Shown: piece by piece, positions 43,271-51,584 of the stretch
How the letters are laid out: every line of letters starts with the position of its first letter
Numbering within the stretch: position 1 is the first letter of the stretch
Assembly (NCBI RefSeq): GCF_009729545.1
Contig: NZ_WFIY01000004.1
Coordinates: 1,772,001 to 1,836,000, forward strand
From: Acidianus infernus
GTDB taxonomy: Archaea; Thermoproteota; Thermoprotei_A; Sulfolobales; Sulfolobaceae
Length of the DNA stretch: 64,000 bases
Direction of reading: 5' to 3'
Notes under the pieces: generated by a model
What the model saw: only the letters and a program-made list of their open reading frames with translations
Database searches by the model: none
What the model was told of the DNA's origin: nothing
Made by a program: the position numbers and the translations under genes

Positions 43271-43661
43271 ATTCTACCTCTTCTATGCTTTTCTTCGCAA
43301 GCTCTTCTTCTCTCCTAAATAATGCCCTAGTTTTGAGGAATTTTGCAGTAGCTATACTAAAACAATCTGCTAATGAAATTGAATGTATACATTTGCATTC
43401 TGCAGCATATTTTAAAATTTTAGGTTTGACACCTACTATTTCATAATACCCAGATTTTATTATACTCTTAATAATCTCTTCCGCTTTTTCTTTCCCGATT
43501 TTCCTACAAAGAACGTAATATACTTCTGTGAGATTAACAGTGTTGATATAAGGTATAATCTCTTGATTCAATATCTTTTCATAATAATCTCTAAATTCCC
43601 CTTCAAGAAACGATAATATAACTCCAGAATCAAGAACTATTTTCGTCTTCTTTACGTCCAT
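43260..43661 (-). CDS. vapC: VapC-type PIN-domain ribonuclease toxin
   Basis: 133 residues. KIVLDSGVILSFLEGEF carries the first catalytic Asp (D11), INTVNLTEVYYVL the Glu, and SISLADCFSIATAKFLKTRALFRREEE the later acidic residues, in the normal PIN order and length. It would cut RNA when not bound by VapB. It overlaps the upstream vapB by 32 bases. Unlike the pair at 23.8 kb, this toxin frame is intact. Confidence 0.9.
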   Translation of the reverse strand: MDVKKTKIVLDSGVILSFLEGEFRDYYEKILNQEIIPYINTVNLTEVYYVLCRKIGKEKAEEIIKSIIKSGYYEIVGVKPKILKYAAECKCIHSISLADCFSIATAKFLKTRALFRREEELAKKSIEEVEFID

Positions 43662-43893
43662 TTAAGAGTTCCTCGTATAAATTCGCTCCTTTAGCTATTC
43701 CAAATAATTTTTCAGCAGTTTTCCTATCCTTAAACTTCTTCTCAATTAAATAGTTTATAACGTCGTCGTAGGATACTCTCTTACCGGTCTTTTTTTCGAG
43801 CATTCCTGCAATTTCTGTAAGCTTCTTCTTAGTTTCTGGCTTTACTTTTATGCTTTCCATATTTTCTACTTTTTCCACCAGATATTTAAGCAT
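43630..43893 (-). CDS. vapB: VapB-type antitoxin
   Basis: 87 residues. SIKVKPETKKKLTEIAGMLEKKTGKRVSYDDVINYLIEKKFKDRKTAEKLFGIAKGANLYEELLNGRKED reads as a ribbon-helix-helix DNA-binding part followed by the linear toxin-neutralising tail common in archaeal VapB partners. The ATG at 43893 is used; an internal ATG at 43860 would start at MESIKV. It is the first gene of the vapBC pair. Confidence 0.82.
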   Translation of the reverse strand: MLKYLVEKVENMESIKVKPETKKKLTEIAGMLEKKTGKRVSYDDVINYLIEKKFKDRKTAEKLFGIAKGANLYEELLNGRKEDENSS

Positions 43894-43945
43894 TAGTAGA
43901 AACTGGAAAGATTAACAATAAAAAGGTCTAGCTAAATAGATACGC

Positions 43946-45031
43946 GTGAGAAAGGAAGAATTCCTGCTTATACTCTCATCTTCATTGTCAGGATTGATAA
44001 TGGGTAGTAATTCTATAATTATTTCACTTTATCTTCTCTCTTTGGGTTTATCTGCATTAGAAATTGGAGAATTACTTTCCTTGGGAGTTTTAGTAGGTTC
44101 TTTTATTTCTCTCATTTTATCATTTCTTGGCGACCTTTATGGGAGGAAGAAATTTGTCATAATTTCTAGGTTGGCAAGTACAGTATCCTTCTTCTTTCTT
44201 TTTCTAGGTATTCCTATTGCATACATATTCTCATTAACCTGGGGTGCGGGCGGACTTCTATTCTCCCTATTAGCAGAAAAATCAGAGAATTTAGATAAAT
44301 CGCTTGGCCTTAGACAAAGCCTTACCATCTTATTTTCAGTTATAGGTAGTTTGTTTCCAATATTTATAGAATATAAAGGAATACTTCTCTTAGATGTTTT
44401 AATAAACCTAATAGCCTTACTCCTAGTTCTTCCAGTAAGGGAAAAGTTCAAGGGTAGTAAAAAGTTAAAGATAAGTAGCGTTAAAGTTGTATCAAAGTTC
44501 TCAACAGAGGCAATAATAGGTTTGGGAGCAGGGTTGGTAATCCCATTAATGTCCCTCTGGTTTTATTTAAAGTTCGGAGTAACGGGAGCAGAAATGAGCC
44601 CAGTTTTCGCGATATCAGAGTTAACTTTAGCCTTCAGTAGTTACGGCTCTGTTTTATTAGCCGAAAGGCTTGGAAGAGTTAAAACAATAGTTTATACTCA
44701 TTCCTTGGCCATAGTTCTCCTCTTTCTACTACCCTTGTCGCCAGATTTTTTAATAGCTTCGTTAATATTCGTTAGTAGAAATGTATTAATGAATATGACT
44801 TCTCCAGTATTTGAAAGTTTCCTCTTAAGGTTAATTCCTGAGGAAGAAAGGGGAAGAGCAAATGGAATAGTGAACTTTATGGAATCCATACCAAGAGCTA
44901 TAGGTCCAAGCATAGGAGGTTACTTCTTTAATGAGGGAAATTTAATTCTACCATTCTTCATTACGGGTTTCCTTTACTCCTTCGCTACAATACTTTTCTT
45001 TATTTGGTTTAAGAGAGAGGAACATCTTTAA
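43946..45031 (+). CDS. MFS transporter
   Basis: A 361-residue transporter with about twelve helices. The loop 2-3 motif FLGDLYGRKKFVIISRLAS (about 56-74) is the MFS motif A, and EEERGRANGIVNFMESIPRAIGPSIGGYFFNEGN repeats the C-terminal half signature. It is somewhat shorter than typical (380-420). The start is a GTG at 43946. The substrate is unknown, with drug or metabolite efflux possible. A remnant of another MFS gene lies at 40.3 kb. Confidence 0.87.
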   Translation: MRKEEFLLILSSSLSGLIMGSNSIIISLYLLSLGLSALEIGELLSLGVLVGSFISLILSFLGDLYGRKKFVIISRLASTVSFFFLFLGIPIAYIFSLTWGAGGLLFSLLAEKSENLDKSLGLRQSLTILFSVIGSLFPIFIEYKGILLLDVLINLIALLLVLPVREKFKGSKKLKISSVKVVSKFSTEAIIGLGAGLVIPLMSLWFYLKFGVTGAEMSPVFAISELTLAFSSYGSVLLAERLGRVKTIVYTHSLAIVLLFLLPLSPDFLIASLIFVSRNVLMNMTSPVFESFLLRLIPEEERGRANGIVNFMESIPRAIGPSIGGYFFNEGNLILPFFITGFLYSFATILFFIWFKREEHL

Positions 45032-45055
45032 ACCTTGTTTCACATATTTATTAAA

Positions 45056-46207
45056 ATGCTAGAGTCAATACTGCCAAACTCAATACTGATTGACGCAGGA
45101 AATAGGAAAGAATTTACAGACCCTAACTTTGTAGTATCATTATTCCTACTGCCTTTTATGTACGAGAAAAAGCCGGAAGAGAAAGAATACCTAGAAGTTA
45201 TTGAAAGCATAAAGTTTGAGTCTTACGACGAATTAAACGAGATAAGGAATAAGGATTTTCCAATGTATGCTACATATTTCCAACAAAAGGTTTTAAACGA
45301 TTATATCTCTGGAAAGGAATACGCTCGAAACGCTATAAGCTTTTTACTCAACAAGTTTAAAGACGAAAAAGAAGCTGAAAAAATAAAGGAAGAATATGAG
45401 GACTTCATTCTAGATAAGTTGTCCTTAAAGGAGCTCTTTAAACCTTCGAGCTACGAAGAGCCAAAATATGTATTCCCCTATGTTTGGAAGTTTTATACTC
45501 CAAATTTTGATGAGGCTGTAAAGAAAGTGACCTCTGGGAAGGAAATAGTAAGCAATTACATGGGATTAACTACATACGTAATTTTAGTTTCTAAAGGGCT
45601 TTTCCCTTTCTTTAGGCCATACGTCTTCCTATCTAATTCTCCACCTAGAGTAGGCTTAAAGATGGGCGAGGTACTTATAGATCCCGAAGAGATTACGGTA
45701 ACTCAGCTAAATGAAGACAGGCTTTCTTTTTCAAGAAAATTCCTAGAAATAGAATTAGGAAAATTGGATTCGAAGGAATTATCTTCATTTATAGAATCAA
45801 AAAGCGAAACTAGCAAGAGAATATTACTCTCCTCCCTCAGATACGCTAATTGGGCTTTAAAAAAGAGCGGAATTTCCTTAGAAGATGCGGTCCATTTATT
45901 TGTTAAATTGAGGGAATTAATTGATGACGTCGAGAGGGATTTTCAGAAGGCGATAGATAATGGCGTGGACTTTAAAGAAATTAAGGAGGAAGTTAAGAGG
46001 TACGGTTGGCTAAACCTGGAGGTTTCTCCTGCTGTAAATCCATTAGCATTAAAAAAATCAGTAAGACTTATATCAATTATGAAGGAGATTGGTGACATGT
46101 ATTTTATTCCTTATTCTATAATAATGAGTGCTATAGTATCTACTTACGTTAGCGGGAAGGACTATAAATTGCTCCTTTATGGATTAAAGACAAACAAATT
46201 CATTTAA
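45056..46207 (+). CDS. Hypothetical soluble protein
   Basis: About 383 residues from ATG 45056. A TTG at 45035 would add seven, but CTTTAAA near 45026 is placed for a leaderless start at 45056. The protein is mostly charged helix (KKPEEKEYLEVIESIKFESYDELNEIRNKD; KTVRLISIMKEIGDMYFIPYSI-like end). It has no cysteine motif, signal peptide or membrane helix. No family recognised. It converges on the primase-like gene. Confidence 0.65.
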   Translation: MLESILPNSILIDAGNRKEFTDPNFVVSLFLLPFMYEKKPEEKEYLEVIESIKFESYDELNEIRNKDFPMYATYFQQKVLNDYISGKEYARNAISFLLNKFKDEKEAEKIKEEYEDFILDKLSLKELFKPSSYEEPKYVFPYVWKFYTPNFDEAVKKVTSGKEIVSNYMGLTTYVILVSKGLFPFFRPYVFLSNSPPRVGLKMGEVLIDPEEITVTQLNEDRLSFSRKFLEIELGKLDSKELSSFIESKSETSKRILLSSLRYANWALKKSGISLEDAVHLFVKLRELIDDVERDFQKAIDNGVDFKEIKEEVKRYGWLNLEVSPAVNPLALKKSVRLISIMKEIGDMYFIPYSIIMSAIVSTYVSGKDYKLLLYGLKTNKFI

Positions 46208-46223
46208 AAAGTCGAGGCATGAG

Positions 46224-47510
46224 TCATTTGAAGAAGGCATCCAATCCGCTCTTCCTATTTACAACTTTTTCTATGAACGCGTCACGAATTGGCAAGTATA
46301 CTTTCTGGTAGAATTCCCTCTGATTTTGTAAAACCTCTTTAGGAAACGAAGAAACGTATTTTACAGTAGCTTCCCAAGCTTTATCGTAAGGGATTACAGC
46401 GTTTATTTTCTCCTTAATTTCCCTGTTATAATCTTCTGGAGTTTGCTCCTTATCGCCTATAACGAAAAGCCCGTTCTCTGGATTCTGGTAAACTTGTTCT
46501 CCAGCAACTGTTACTAAAATTCTATCTTTCCTAAATTCTGCGGGCAATTTTTGCCCGGTAACTTTAGGAGTGTAACCCTTACCGTAATACTTTGCCCATG
46601 CGTAAAATATTGCTCTATTTAATCCAAAAGACTCTGCCTTTGGCAAATCTCCGTAAAGTACATAATACCTTGCAGCCTGGACTATTCCCATTACTTGAAA
46701 CCTTCCTATTTTACCTTGCGGAGTAGTTCTTCTTTCTGGCTTTATTCCCTCGTGAGTTGGCTTATACTCAAGGATTGCCTTAGAAAGCAATTCCTCAGTT
46801 TCGTCTTCTACATACCTTGAGAAGACTCCTTCCTCATGTCTAAAGCTGTCAGGCTTAGCCCAGTCTAAATTGAATTCGTGCAATTTATCTGGAGAAAAAC
46901 AAACGGCTACATAATTCAATTCCTTGTGGAATGAGAGAGGTGCAGTGAATATTCTCTTTGCATCAATTAGCTCGTCGATTTTAAGTACTCCTCCTGATTC
47001 GTCTGAAAGCTTCTTTATTTCGTCCTTAACTTTCTTTAGTACATATTGAACTATTGCGTGGGCTGCAGTCAAAGGATCGTAATCTTTTGGTATAGCATTT
47101 TCGTTTATCCTTACGTGAATTCCCTCACCGCTCCATAGTAAATAAACAGACATTGAAACTCCTTCCTTATCTAGGGCAGAAATAATTACATCTGCTGCCT
47201 TTATTGCATATTCCCATTTATCTATCTTAGTGTCGATATCAAAGAAAGGGGTATAAGCGAATATTTTGTCTCCACTCACGTTTTCTTTATTCACTTTCTC
47301 GTACTTTCCTGCAGTTGCATAAACAGTCCTTGCGTTAAACCTCTTTACTAGAGAAGGAACCTCTTCCGGAGATGATATGGATAAAGGTTCTTTATCGTTA
47401 TACCTTATCATTGTTTTTCCGTAAAGCGCAATCCACCTATTCTTTGAAAATTCAAAGATCTCCTTTTTTACTACCTCCTTGTTGTAATGAACAAGAAATT
47501 GTGATGACAT
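46224..47510 (-). CDS. Archaeo-eukaryotic primase superfamily protein (PriS-like)
   Basis: 428 residues. Motif I YTPFFDIDTKIDKWEYA has D91 and D93, motif II YLLWSGEGIHVRI gives S127-G-E-G-I-H132, and VLKIDELIDAKRIFTAPLSFHKELNYVAV resembles motif III with the D/R-x-x-SxHxx pattern. These are the metal- and nucleotide-binding residues of AEP primases, so catalysis is plausible. It differs from a standard PriS in its N-terminal region and in a long C-terminal helical part (from about 250) without a zinc knuckle. It could be a primase-polymerase for repair or a cryptic mobile element. It is stand-alone. Confidence 0.7.
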   Translation of the reverse strand: MSSQFLVHYNKEVVKKEIFEFSKNRWIALYGKTMIRYNDKEPLSISSPEEVPSLVKRFNARTVYATAGKYEKVNKENVSGDKIFAYTPFFDIDTKIDKWEYAIKAADVIISALDKEGVSMSVYLLWSGEGIHVRINENAIPKDYDPLTAAHAIVQYVLKKVKDEIKKLSDESGGVLKIDELIDAKRIFTAPLSFHKELNYVAVCFSPDKLHEFNLDWAKPDSFRHEEGVFSRYVEDETEELLSKAILEYKPTHEGIKPERRTTPQGKIGRFQVMGIVQAARYYVLYGDLPKAESFGLNRAIFYAWAKYYGKGYTPKVTGQKLPAEFRKDRILVTVAGEQVYQNPENGLFVIGDKEQTPEDYNREIKEKINAVIPYDKAWEATVKYVSSFPKEVLQNQREFYQKVYLPIRDAFIEKVVNRKSGLDAFFK

Positions 47511-47704
47511 AATTTCTCTAGTTAATACTCGAGTAATAAAATTAAAAAGGGCTATTAGCTTCTTTTATATAGGTAGTTTATTAATATAAATGTAAAAATT
47601 ATTCTCCACAGTTATTAAAAGTTACATGGAAACGTTATAGCCTATTATCATTTTATTAAGTATATTCTAAATAATCAAATAAATTAATATTTTACTAAAT
47701 TATA

Positions 47705-47749
47705 CAAAGATTTATATATACGTTTTTATCATATATATCATGATTAGAT
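47705..47749 (+). promoter_or_regulatory. Promoter and possible operator of the HTH regulator
   Basis: A TATA box TTTATATATA (47711-47720) lies 30-39 bases before the ATG at 47750. The palindrome ATCATGAT (47737-47744), flanked by ATAT repeats, covers the likely transcription start. Archaeal Lrs14-like regulators often bind such sites in their own promoter, so autoregulation is suggested. Confidence 0.45.
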
Positions 47750-48121
47750 ATGGAAGTGCAAAAGCTTAAAGTTAAATTACCTTCAGGAAAGGAAGTAGGT
47801 CTGTTAGATGCCCTACTCTTCTGCTATGACATTTCTGATACTGACTTTAAGGTGTTGAAAGAGCTAATAAAGAACGGACCAAAAAATGAGGATGAGTTAG
47901 CAGCAGAGCTAAAGCTAAGCAAAGCTTCAGTTAATAGGTCATTAAATAAATTGCTTTCCATAGGTTTTGTTCAAAGAATGAAAGATCAAAGTTCTAAAGG
48001 AGGAAGACCGAGATTTATTTACTCTGCAATAAGTTCTGATGAGCTAGTAAATAAGATCTCAAGGGATTTCGAATATTGCGCAAAAATATTTATAAACATT
48101 ACACCAGCGGAATTAAAATGA
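47750..48121 (+). CDS. Winged-helix transcriptional regulator (Lrs14/TrmB-like)
   Basis: 123 residues. SDTDFKVLKELIKNGPKNEDELAAELKLSKASVNRSLNKLLSIGFVQRMKDQSSKGGRPRFIYSAIS is a complete winged helix: the recognition helix is at about 60-72 and the wing at KGGRPRF. A short C-terminal helix may dimerise. It resembles the Lrs14-like and TrmB/MarR-like small regulators abundant in Sulfolobales. The target is unknown; its own promoter contains a palindrome. Confidence 0.8.
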   Translation: MEVQKLKVKLPSGKEVGLLDALLFCYDISDTDFKVLKELIKNGPKNEDELAAELKLSKASVNRSLNKLLSIGFVQRMKDQSSKGGRPRFIYSAISSDELVNKISRDFEYCAKIFINITPAELK

Positions 48122-48570
48122 GCTAGATTAAATGCTTTAAAAATACCTTCCTTATTTAATTTTCTCCTTTTAAAGAAATCTAAGTTTCTTATGTAATTCT
48201 CAATTTTTTCAAAATTGGAATATCATAAGGATTTGACTTGAATATTGCTCATAAAGGTTCAATTGTTTATCATGAAATAAGACTTAAGATTGCGTATGGA
48301 GAGGTGCCCATTCTGACCTCCTCCTGGAAGGGTTTCCCTTCCAAAGGGTTCATCGATTCGGGTGGCTCAGAGAACCATTTGAGGGGACTTTCATTCACCT
48401 AGTCCCTTATTGCTGGTTGCTCATACTTGAGCTGGAGAGGAGCGCCACTAGTAGATAAACGAATAAATCTATAAGGGGGCTATCCATCCCCTTTCATCCC
48501 TTAACCCCTATCTCTGTAAGCTCTACTATAATTTCATCTAGTTTCTAACATCTCATCCATATTCCTAAAG
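48122..48570. other. Intergenic region holding mobile element copy 2
   Basis: Positions 48122-48312 are AT-rich and contain a CAATTTT-TTC-AAAATTG hairpin (about 48209-48225), a plausible terminator for the regulator gene. Positions 48313-48519 are the element described separately. Positions 48520-48570 connect to the cbiZ stop. No gene is seen. Confidence 0.55.
48313..48519 (-). mobile_element. Miniature IS200/IS605-like element (copy 2), beside cbiZ
   Basis: A 207-base block read on the minus strand. It starts TTACAGAGATAGGGGTTAAG at 48519 and ends CAGGAGGAGGTCAG at 48313. It matches 15390-15577 over its whole length, with a 15-20-base extra segment after GGATAGCCCC. A perfect stem GGAAGGG-AAA-CCCTTCC lies just inside the right end, and a GGGG-ATGGATAG-CCCC stem near the left end. 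Both stems fit the subterminal hairpins recognised by IS200/IS605 transposases. No transposase gene remains. Confidence 0.72.
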
Positions 48571-49104
48571 TTATTCAGAGTTCAAATCCTTGATCAATAA
48601 TTTTCTAAGAACTTCTCTAACATCCTTAGTCACTTTCTTACCTATTTCGCTTGAAGGCCCTGCAAAATACTCATTTCCTCCAATAGTACCTACAGCTATT
48701 GCATCACTTGCAGTTCCAGTAAATAGAAAATTAAGGTCCCTTAAGGCACCACTCTTTGCCTCAGTTATCGACCTAACTAAATCAACTAAGCCGTTTAAAT
48801 TGAGCGGATAATTTACGAAGGCAGAAATATTTATTGTACAACCCGCATTTTCTCCACTCTCTCCTACTCCAGCAGAAATAAATAACTCTCCCCACGATGT
48901 TTGTTTAAATTCGTAATTTTTAGCGGCAGTTATGAATATTATAGTGTTGCCTTCTCTTAACTTCTCAACATCTTCAAAGGCATTTTTACAGTAGTTCTTG
49001 TTCACAAATAGTACCTTTATTTTATTAATGAAGTTAATTCCCTCCGGATAAAGTGCGGAGGTAAGTGTTAAGTAAGTCCTTCTTAAATGAAAAACCTTTA
49101 TCAT
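48571..49104 (-). CDS. cbiZ: Adenosylcobinamide amidohydrolase CbiZ
   Basis: About 177 residues from ATG 49104, with AGGTGG upstream. The match is in the diagnostic region: SAGVGESGENAGCTINISAFVNYPLNLNGLVDLVRSITEAKSGALRDLNFLFTGTASDAIAVGT, the CbiZ pattern with the conserved N...P-L, TEAK-AAL and TGT-SDAI/V elements. CbiZ cleaves the aminopropanol side chain of imported cobinamide to cobyric acid for remodelling. It complements the importer at 21-23.6 kb. A longer frame from 49146 overlaps the ferredoxin tail and is less likely. Confidence 0.85.
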   Translation of the reverse strand: MIKVFHLRRTYLTLTSALYPEGINFINKIKVLFVNKNYCKNAFEDVEKLREGNTIIFITAAKNYEFKQTSWGELFISAGVGESGENAGCTINISAFVNYPLNLNGLVDLVRSITEAKSGALRDLNFLFTGTASDAIAVGTIGGNEYFAGPSSEIGKKVTKDVREVLRKLLIKDLNSE

Positions 49105-49129
49105 TAATTTCTTGTATCCACCTAAGTAT

Positions 49130-49406
49130 TTAAGGTGGTTTAACATCTATTGCGACAACTGGACAAACGTTTACGCAGGCCATACAGAATATGCAAGCTT
49201 GTTCGTTTATTGGATCAGCCTTCTTTTCTGATGTGTCATACCATTGGAATACGTTTACTGGGCAAGCAGTTATACAAGAGCCGTCGGCAATGCATAAGTC
49301 TACTCTAACTACTGTTCCCAAGTTTTTTGGGCGGTTGGTATGGATCGTAAACTTTTATTCCTTGAATTTCTGTAACCACTTTTCTCGTAGTTCTATAATA
49401 GGTTCC
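49130..49406 (-). pseudogene. Zinc-containing ferredoxin, frameshifted and without start
   Basis: In frame from a TTG at 49321 are 63 residues: DLCIADGSCITACPVNVFQWYD...EQACIFCMACVNVCPVVAIDVKPP. This is the 7Fe-type cluster-binding domain of Sulfolobus zinc-ferredoxin. The upstream zinc-binding N-terminus is still readable in another frame (YRTTRKVVTEIQGIKVYDPYQPPK). It is joined by one extra A in the AAAAAA run at about 49322-49327. No ATG precedes it: a stop (TAG, 49409-49407) sits where the start should be. The short form from TTG could still fold as a plain ferredoxin. Confidence 0.75.
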
Positions 49407-49449
49407 CTAAATATCTCTCAATAATATGTAGATAAAACTGCTGTAGTGC

Positions 49450-50451
49450 CTATGCTTCATCTAATATCTTTACTCCTTGTGGTGTACTCATTATCCAGCA
49501 ATAAAGAGTATATCCAAGTTGTGCTATTCCATTATAGTCATTGAATTCCATTCCTACTTGAATTGCATCTAGGTAATAAGAGCTTTCGTTTATTGTTGGG
49601 AATATTTTATTTATCCATTGAAATTCGTCCTTTATAAAGAATGTTAAGGGAATACTAACCTTTCCTTCTAGATTTTGGTTTGATAAATAATATACTCCTA
49701 TCCAACCGTTAGAAGAACCTGTGTGAGGTAAAATGTAAACAGTAAATGTACACGTAATTTTGCTTCCGTTTACACAAATAGGTACTTGTACTTCTCCCAC
49801 TTTTATGAAGTAGGAAGAGAGAGTCTCATTGTGGTATAACCAGATCATTAGTTCAATGTCAGGAAAAGCTAAATACGTAGTGTTAGGATTTTGACTTAAC
49901 CAAATATCATAAGAGAAATCGTCAATGGTGCCTTCCTGCACCCATACCGAGTAGTTGAGGGTAGAGATAATATTAGGTAAACAGTATACCTTTTTAGGTA
50001 ATACTAAAGAAGGATTTTCTATAGTAGTTCCTGCAAAGGGAAACCATCCTTCATGACCATACATTAATCCAGGATAGCCATCAACTGGGATTGAAGGAGT
50101 TATTTTCTCGAAATGCGAAAAATTGACATTAACGTATAAAACTCCGTTCCTAAAGGTGAGATTAGCATTACCGTCCGCATATTTCAAATTCCACAGGAAG
50201 GGTGAAACGAAGAATGAGCAATCAATAGAATATATTTCCCCCATTGAATATTCGCTATCGCTCTTATAGCTTCCAATTATTGAAAAATATCCTTCTTGAT
50301 GGGAAGCAGTAGTAATTACTTCATCATTACTACCCTTTTCTGAACTCTTGATATGCATTATATTATTATTTAAGAAATGTAATAAAATAAAAGTCATACT
50401 TACTATAATTACCGCGATTAAGACAACACTTGTTATAACATTTTTCTTCAT
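49450..50451 (-). CDS. Exported GH12 endo-beta-glucanase
   Basis: 333 residues from ATG 50451, which has GGAGG eight bases upstream. A longer frame to 50565 runs antisense through transposon sequence and is rejected. The N-terminal helix at 6-26 is a signal or anchor. The GH12 fold is shown by DDFSYDIWLSQNP...AFPDIELMIWLYHNE with nucleophile E200, and by YYLDAIQVGMEFND with acid/base E302. VPVDGYPGLMYGHEGWFPFAG-like residues (121-141) also fit. It should cut beta-1,4-glucan outside the cell at acid pH, like the Sulfolobus GH12 cellulases. Confidence 0.88.
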   Translation of the reverse strand: MKKNVITSVVLIAVIIVSMTFILLHFLNNNIMHIKSSEKGSNDEVITTASHQEGYFSIIGSYKSDSEYSMGEIYSIDCSFFVSPFLWNLKYADGNANLTFRNGVLYVNVNFSHFEKITPSIPVDGYPGLMYGHEGWFPFAGTTIENPSLVLPKKVYCLPNIISTLNYSVWVQEGTIDDFSYDIWLSQNPNTTYLAFPDIELMIWLYHNETLSSYFIKVGEVQVPICVNGSKITCTFTVYILPHTGSSNGWIGVYYLSNQNLEGKVSIPLTFFIKDEFQWINKIFPTINESSYYLDAIQVGMEFNDYNGIAQLGYTLYCWIMSTPQGVKILDEA

Positions 50452-50481
50452 CTTCTTCCTCCTGGTAATACCACTATTATT

Positions 50482-50715
<234 letters not shown>

Positions 50716-50882
50716 CATTAAAATATAGAGTTTTTGTACCATTAATAGCCTTATCCATAGTTACATTAAAACTAATAGTAATGTATCCTTAGATAGAGAT
50801 AAAATAAAATTTATGTTAAGTGATGAGCAAAATAATCATGCTAGTAAAAACTTTTTATAATTCACGTGAAAATTGTAAGATA

Positions 50883-51584
50883 ATGGAATGTATTTCTTTG
50901 AGGAACGTTGTTAAGAGATTTGGCTCAATAATTGCATTAAATAATTTATCGTTTACTATTCCATGCGATGGAAGGTTTGCTTTGTTAGGTCCTAATGGTG
51001 CTGGAAAATCTACTACCATGAAAATTCTTGCAGGACTTTTAAAACCCGACTATGGAGAAGTGGAAATAATGGGAATGAAGCCGGGAACTAAAGAAGTTAA
51101 AAGATTTTTAGGCTATTTACCAGAGGATCCAATGCCATATAGGATTTTGACTGTTAGAGAAAACTTAGAATATATAGCCTCCTTAAGAGGAGTTAAAAAG
51201 GAAAGAGTAGATGAGATGTTGGACTTACTTGATTTAAGGCAATATGAGAGAGTTCAAGCTGGTAAACTTTCAAGAGGAAATCAACAGAAATTGTCATTGG
51301 CATTAATACTTATTCATAATCCTAAGATAATTTTGCTTGACGAGCCGTTAAATTACCTAGATATTCCTACTCAGGAGAAGGTGATAAATGTATTAAGGGA
51401 TATGAAATCAACTTTCTTGATCTCAACCCATATTATGTCCATAGCGACAAGACTTACTGATCACGTTATTATTATATCTAGGGGTACGGTAATATGGCAG
51501 GGAAGTATAGATGAACTTAGAGCGTTAGGAAGAGAAGACGAAACAATTGAAAGTGTTGTTGCTAGGATGATGAGAAATGCTTGA
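50883..51584 (+). CDS. ABC-2 type transporter ATPase
   Basis: About 233 residues from ATG 50883, where the conserved MECISLRNVVKRFG starts; longer frames from 50820 look non-coding. Walker A GPNGAGKSTTMK, signature LSRGNQQKLSLAL, Walker B KIILLDEPLNYLD and switch THIMS are intact, so it should hydrolyse ATP. It overlaps the permease gene by eight bases. The substrate of the pair is unknown. Confidence 0.88.
   Translation: MECISLRNVVKRFGSIIALNNLSFTIPCDGRFALLGPNGAGKSTTMKILAGLLKPDYGEVEIMGMKPGTKEVKRFLGYLPEDPMPYRILTVRENLEYIASLRGVKKERVDEMLDLLDLRQYERVQAGKLSRGNQQKLSLALILIHNPKIILLDEPLNYLDIPTQEKVINVLRDMKSTFLISTHIMSIATRLTDHVIIISRGTVIWQGSIDELRALGREDETIESVVARMMRNA

Noticed and set aside
43150..43446. 98-codon plus-strand frame overlapping vapC
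   Set aside because: Shadow of the VapC coding sequence on the other strand, with no independent signal.
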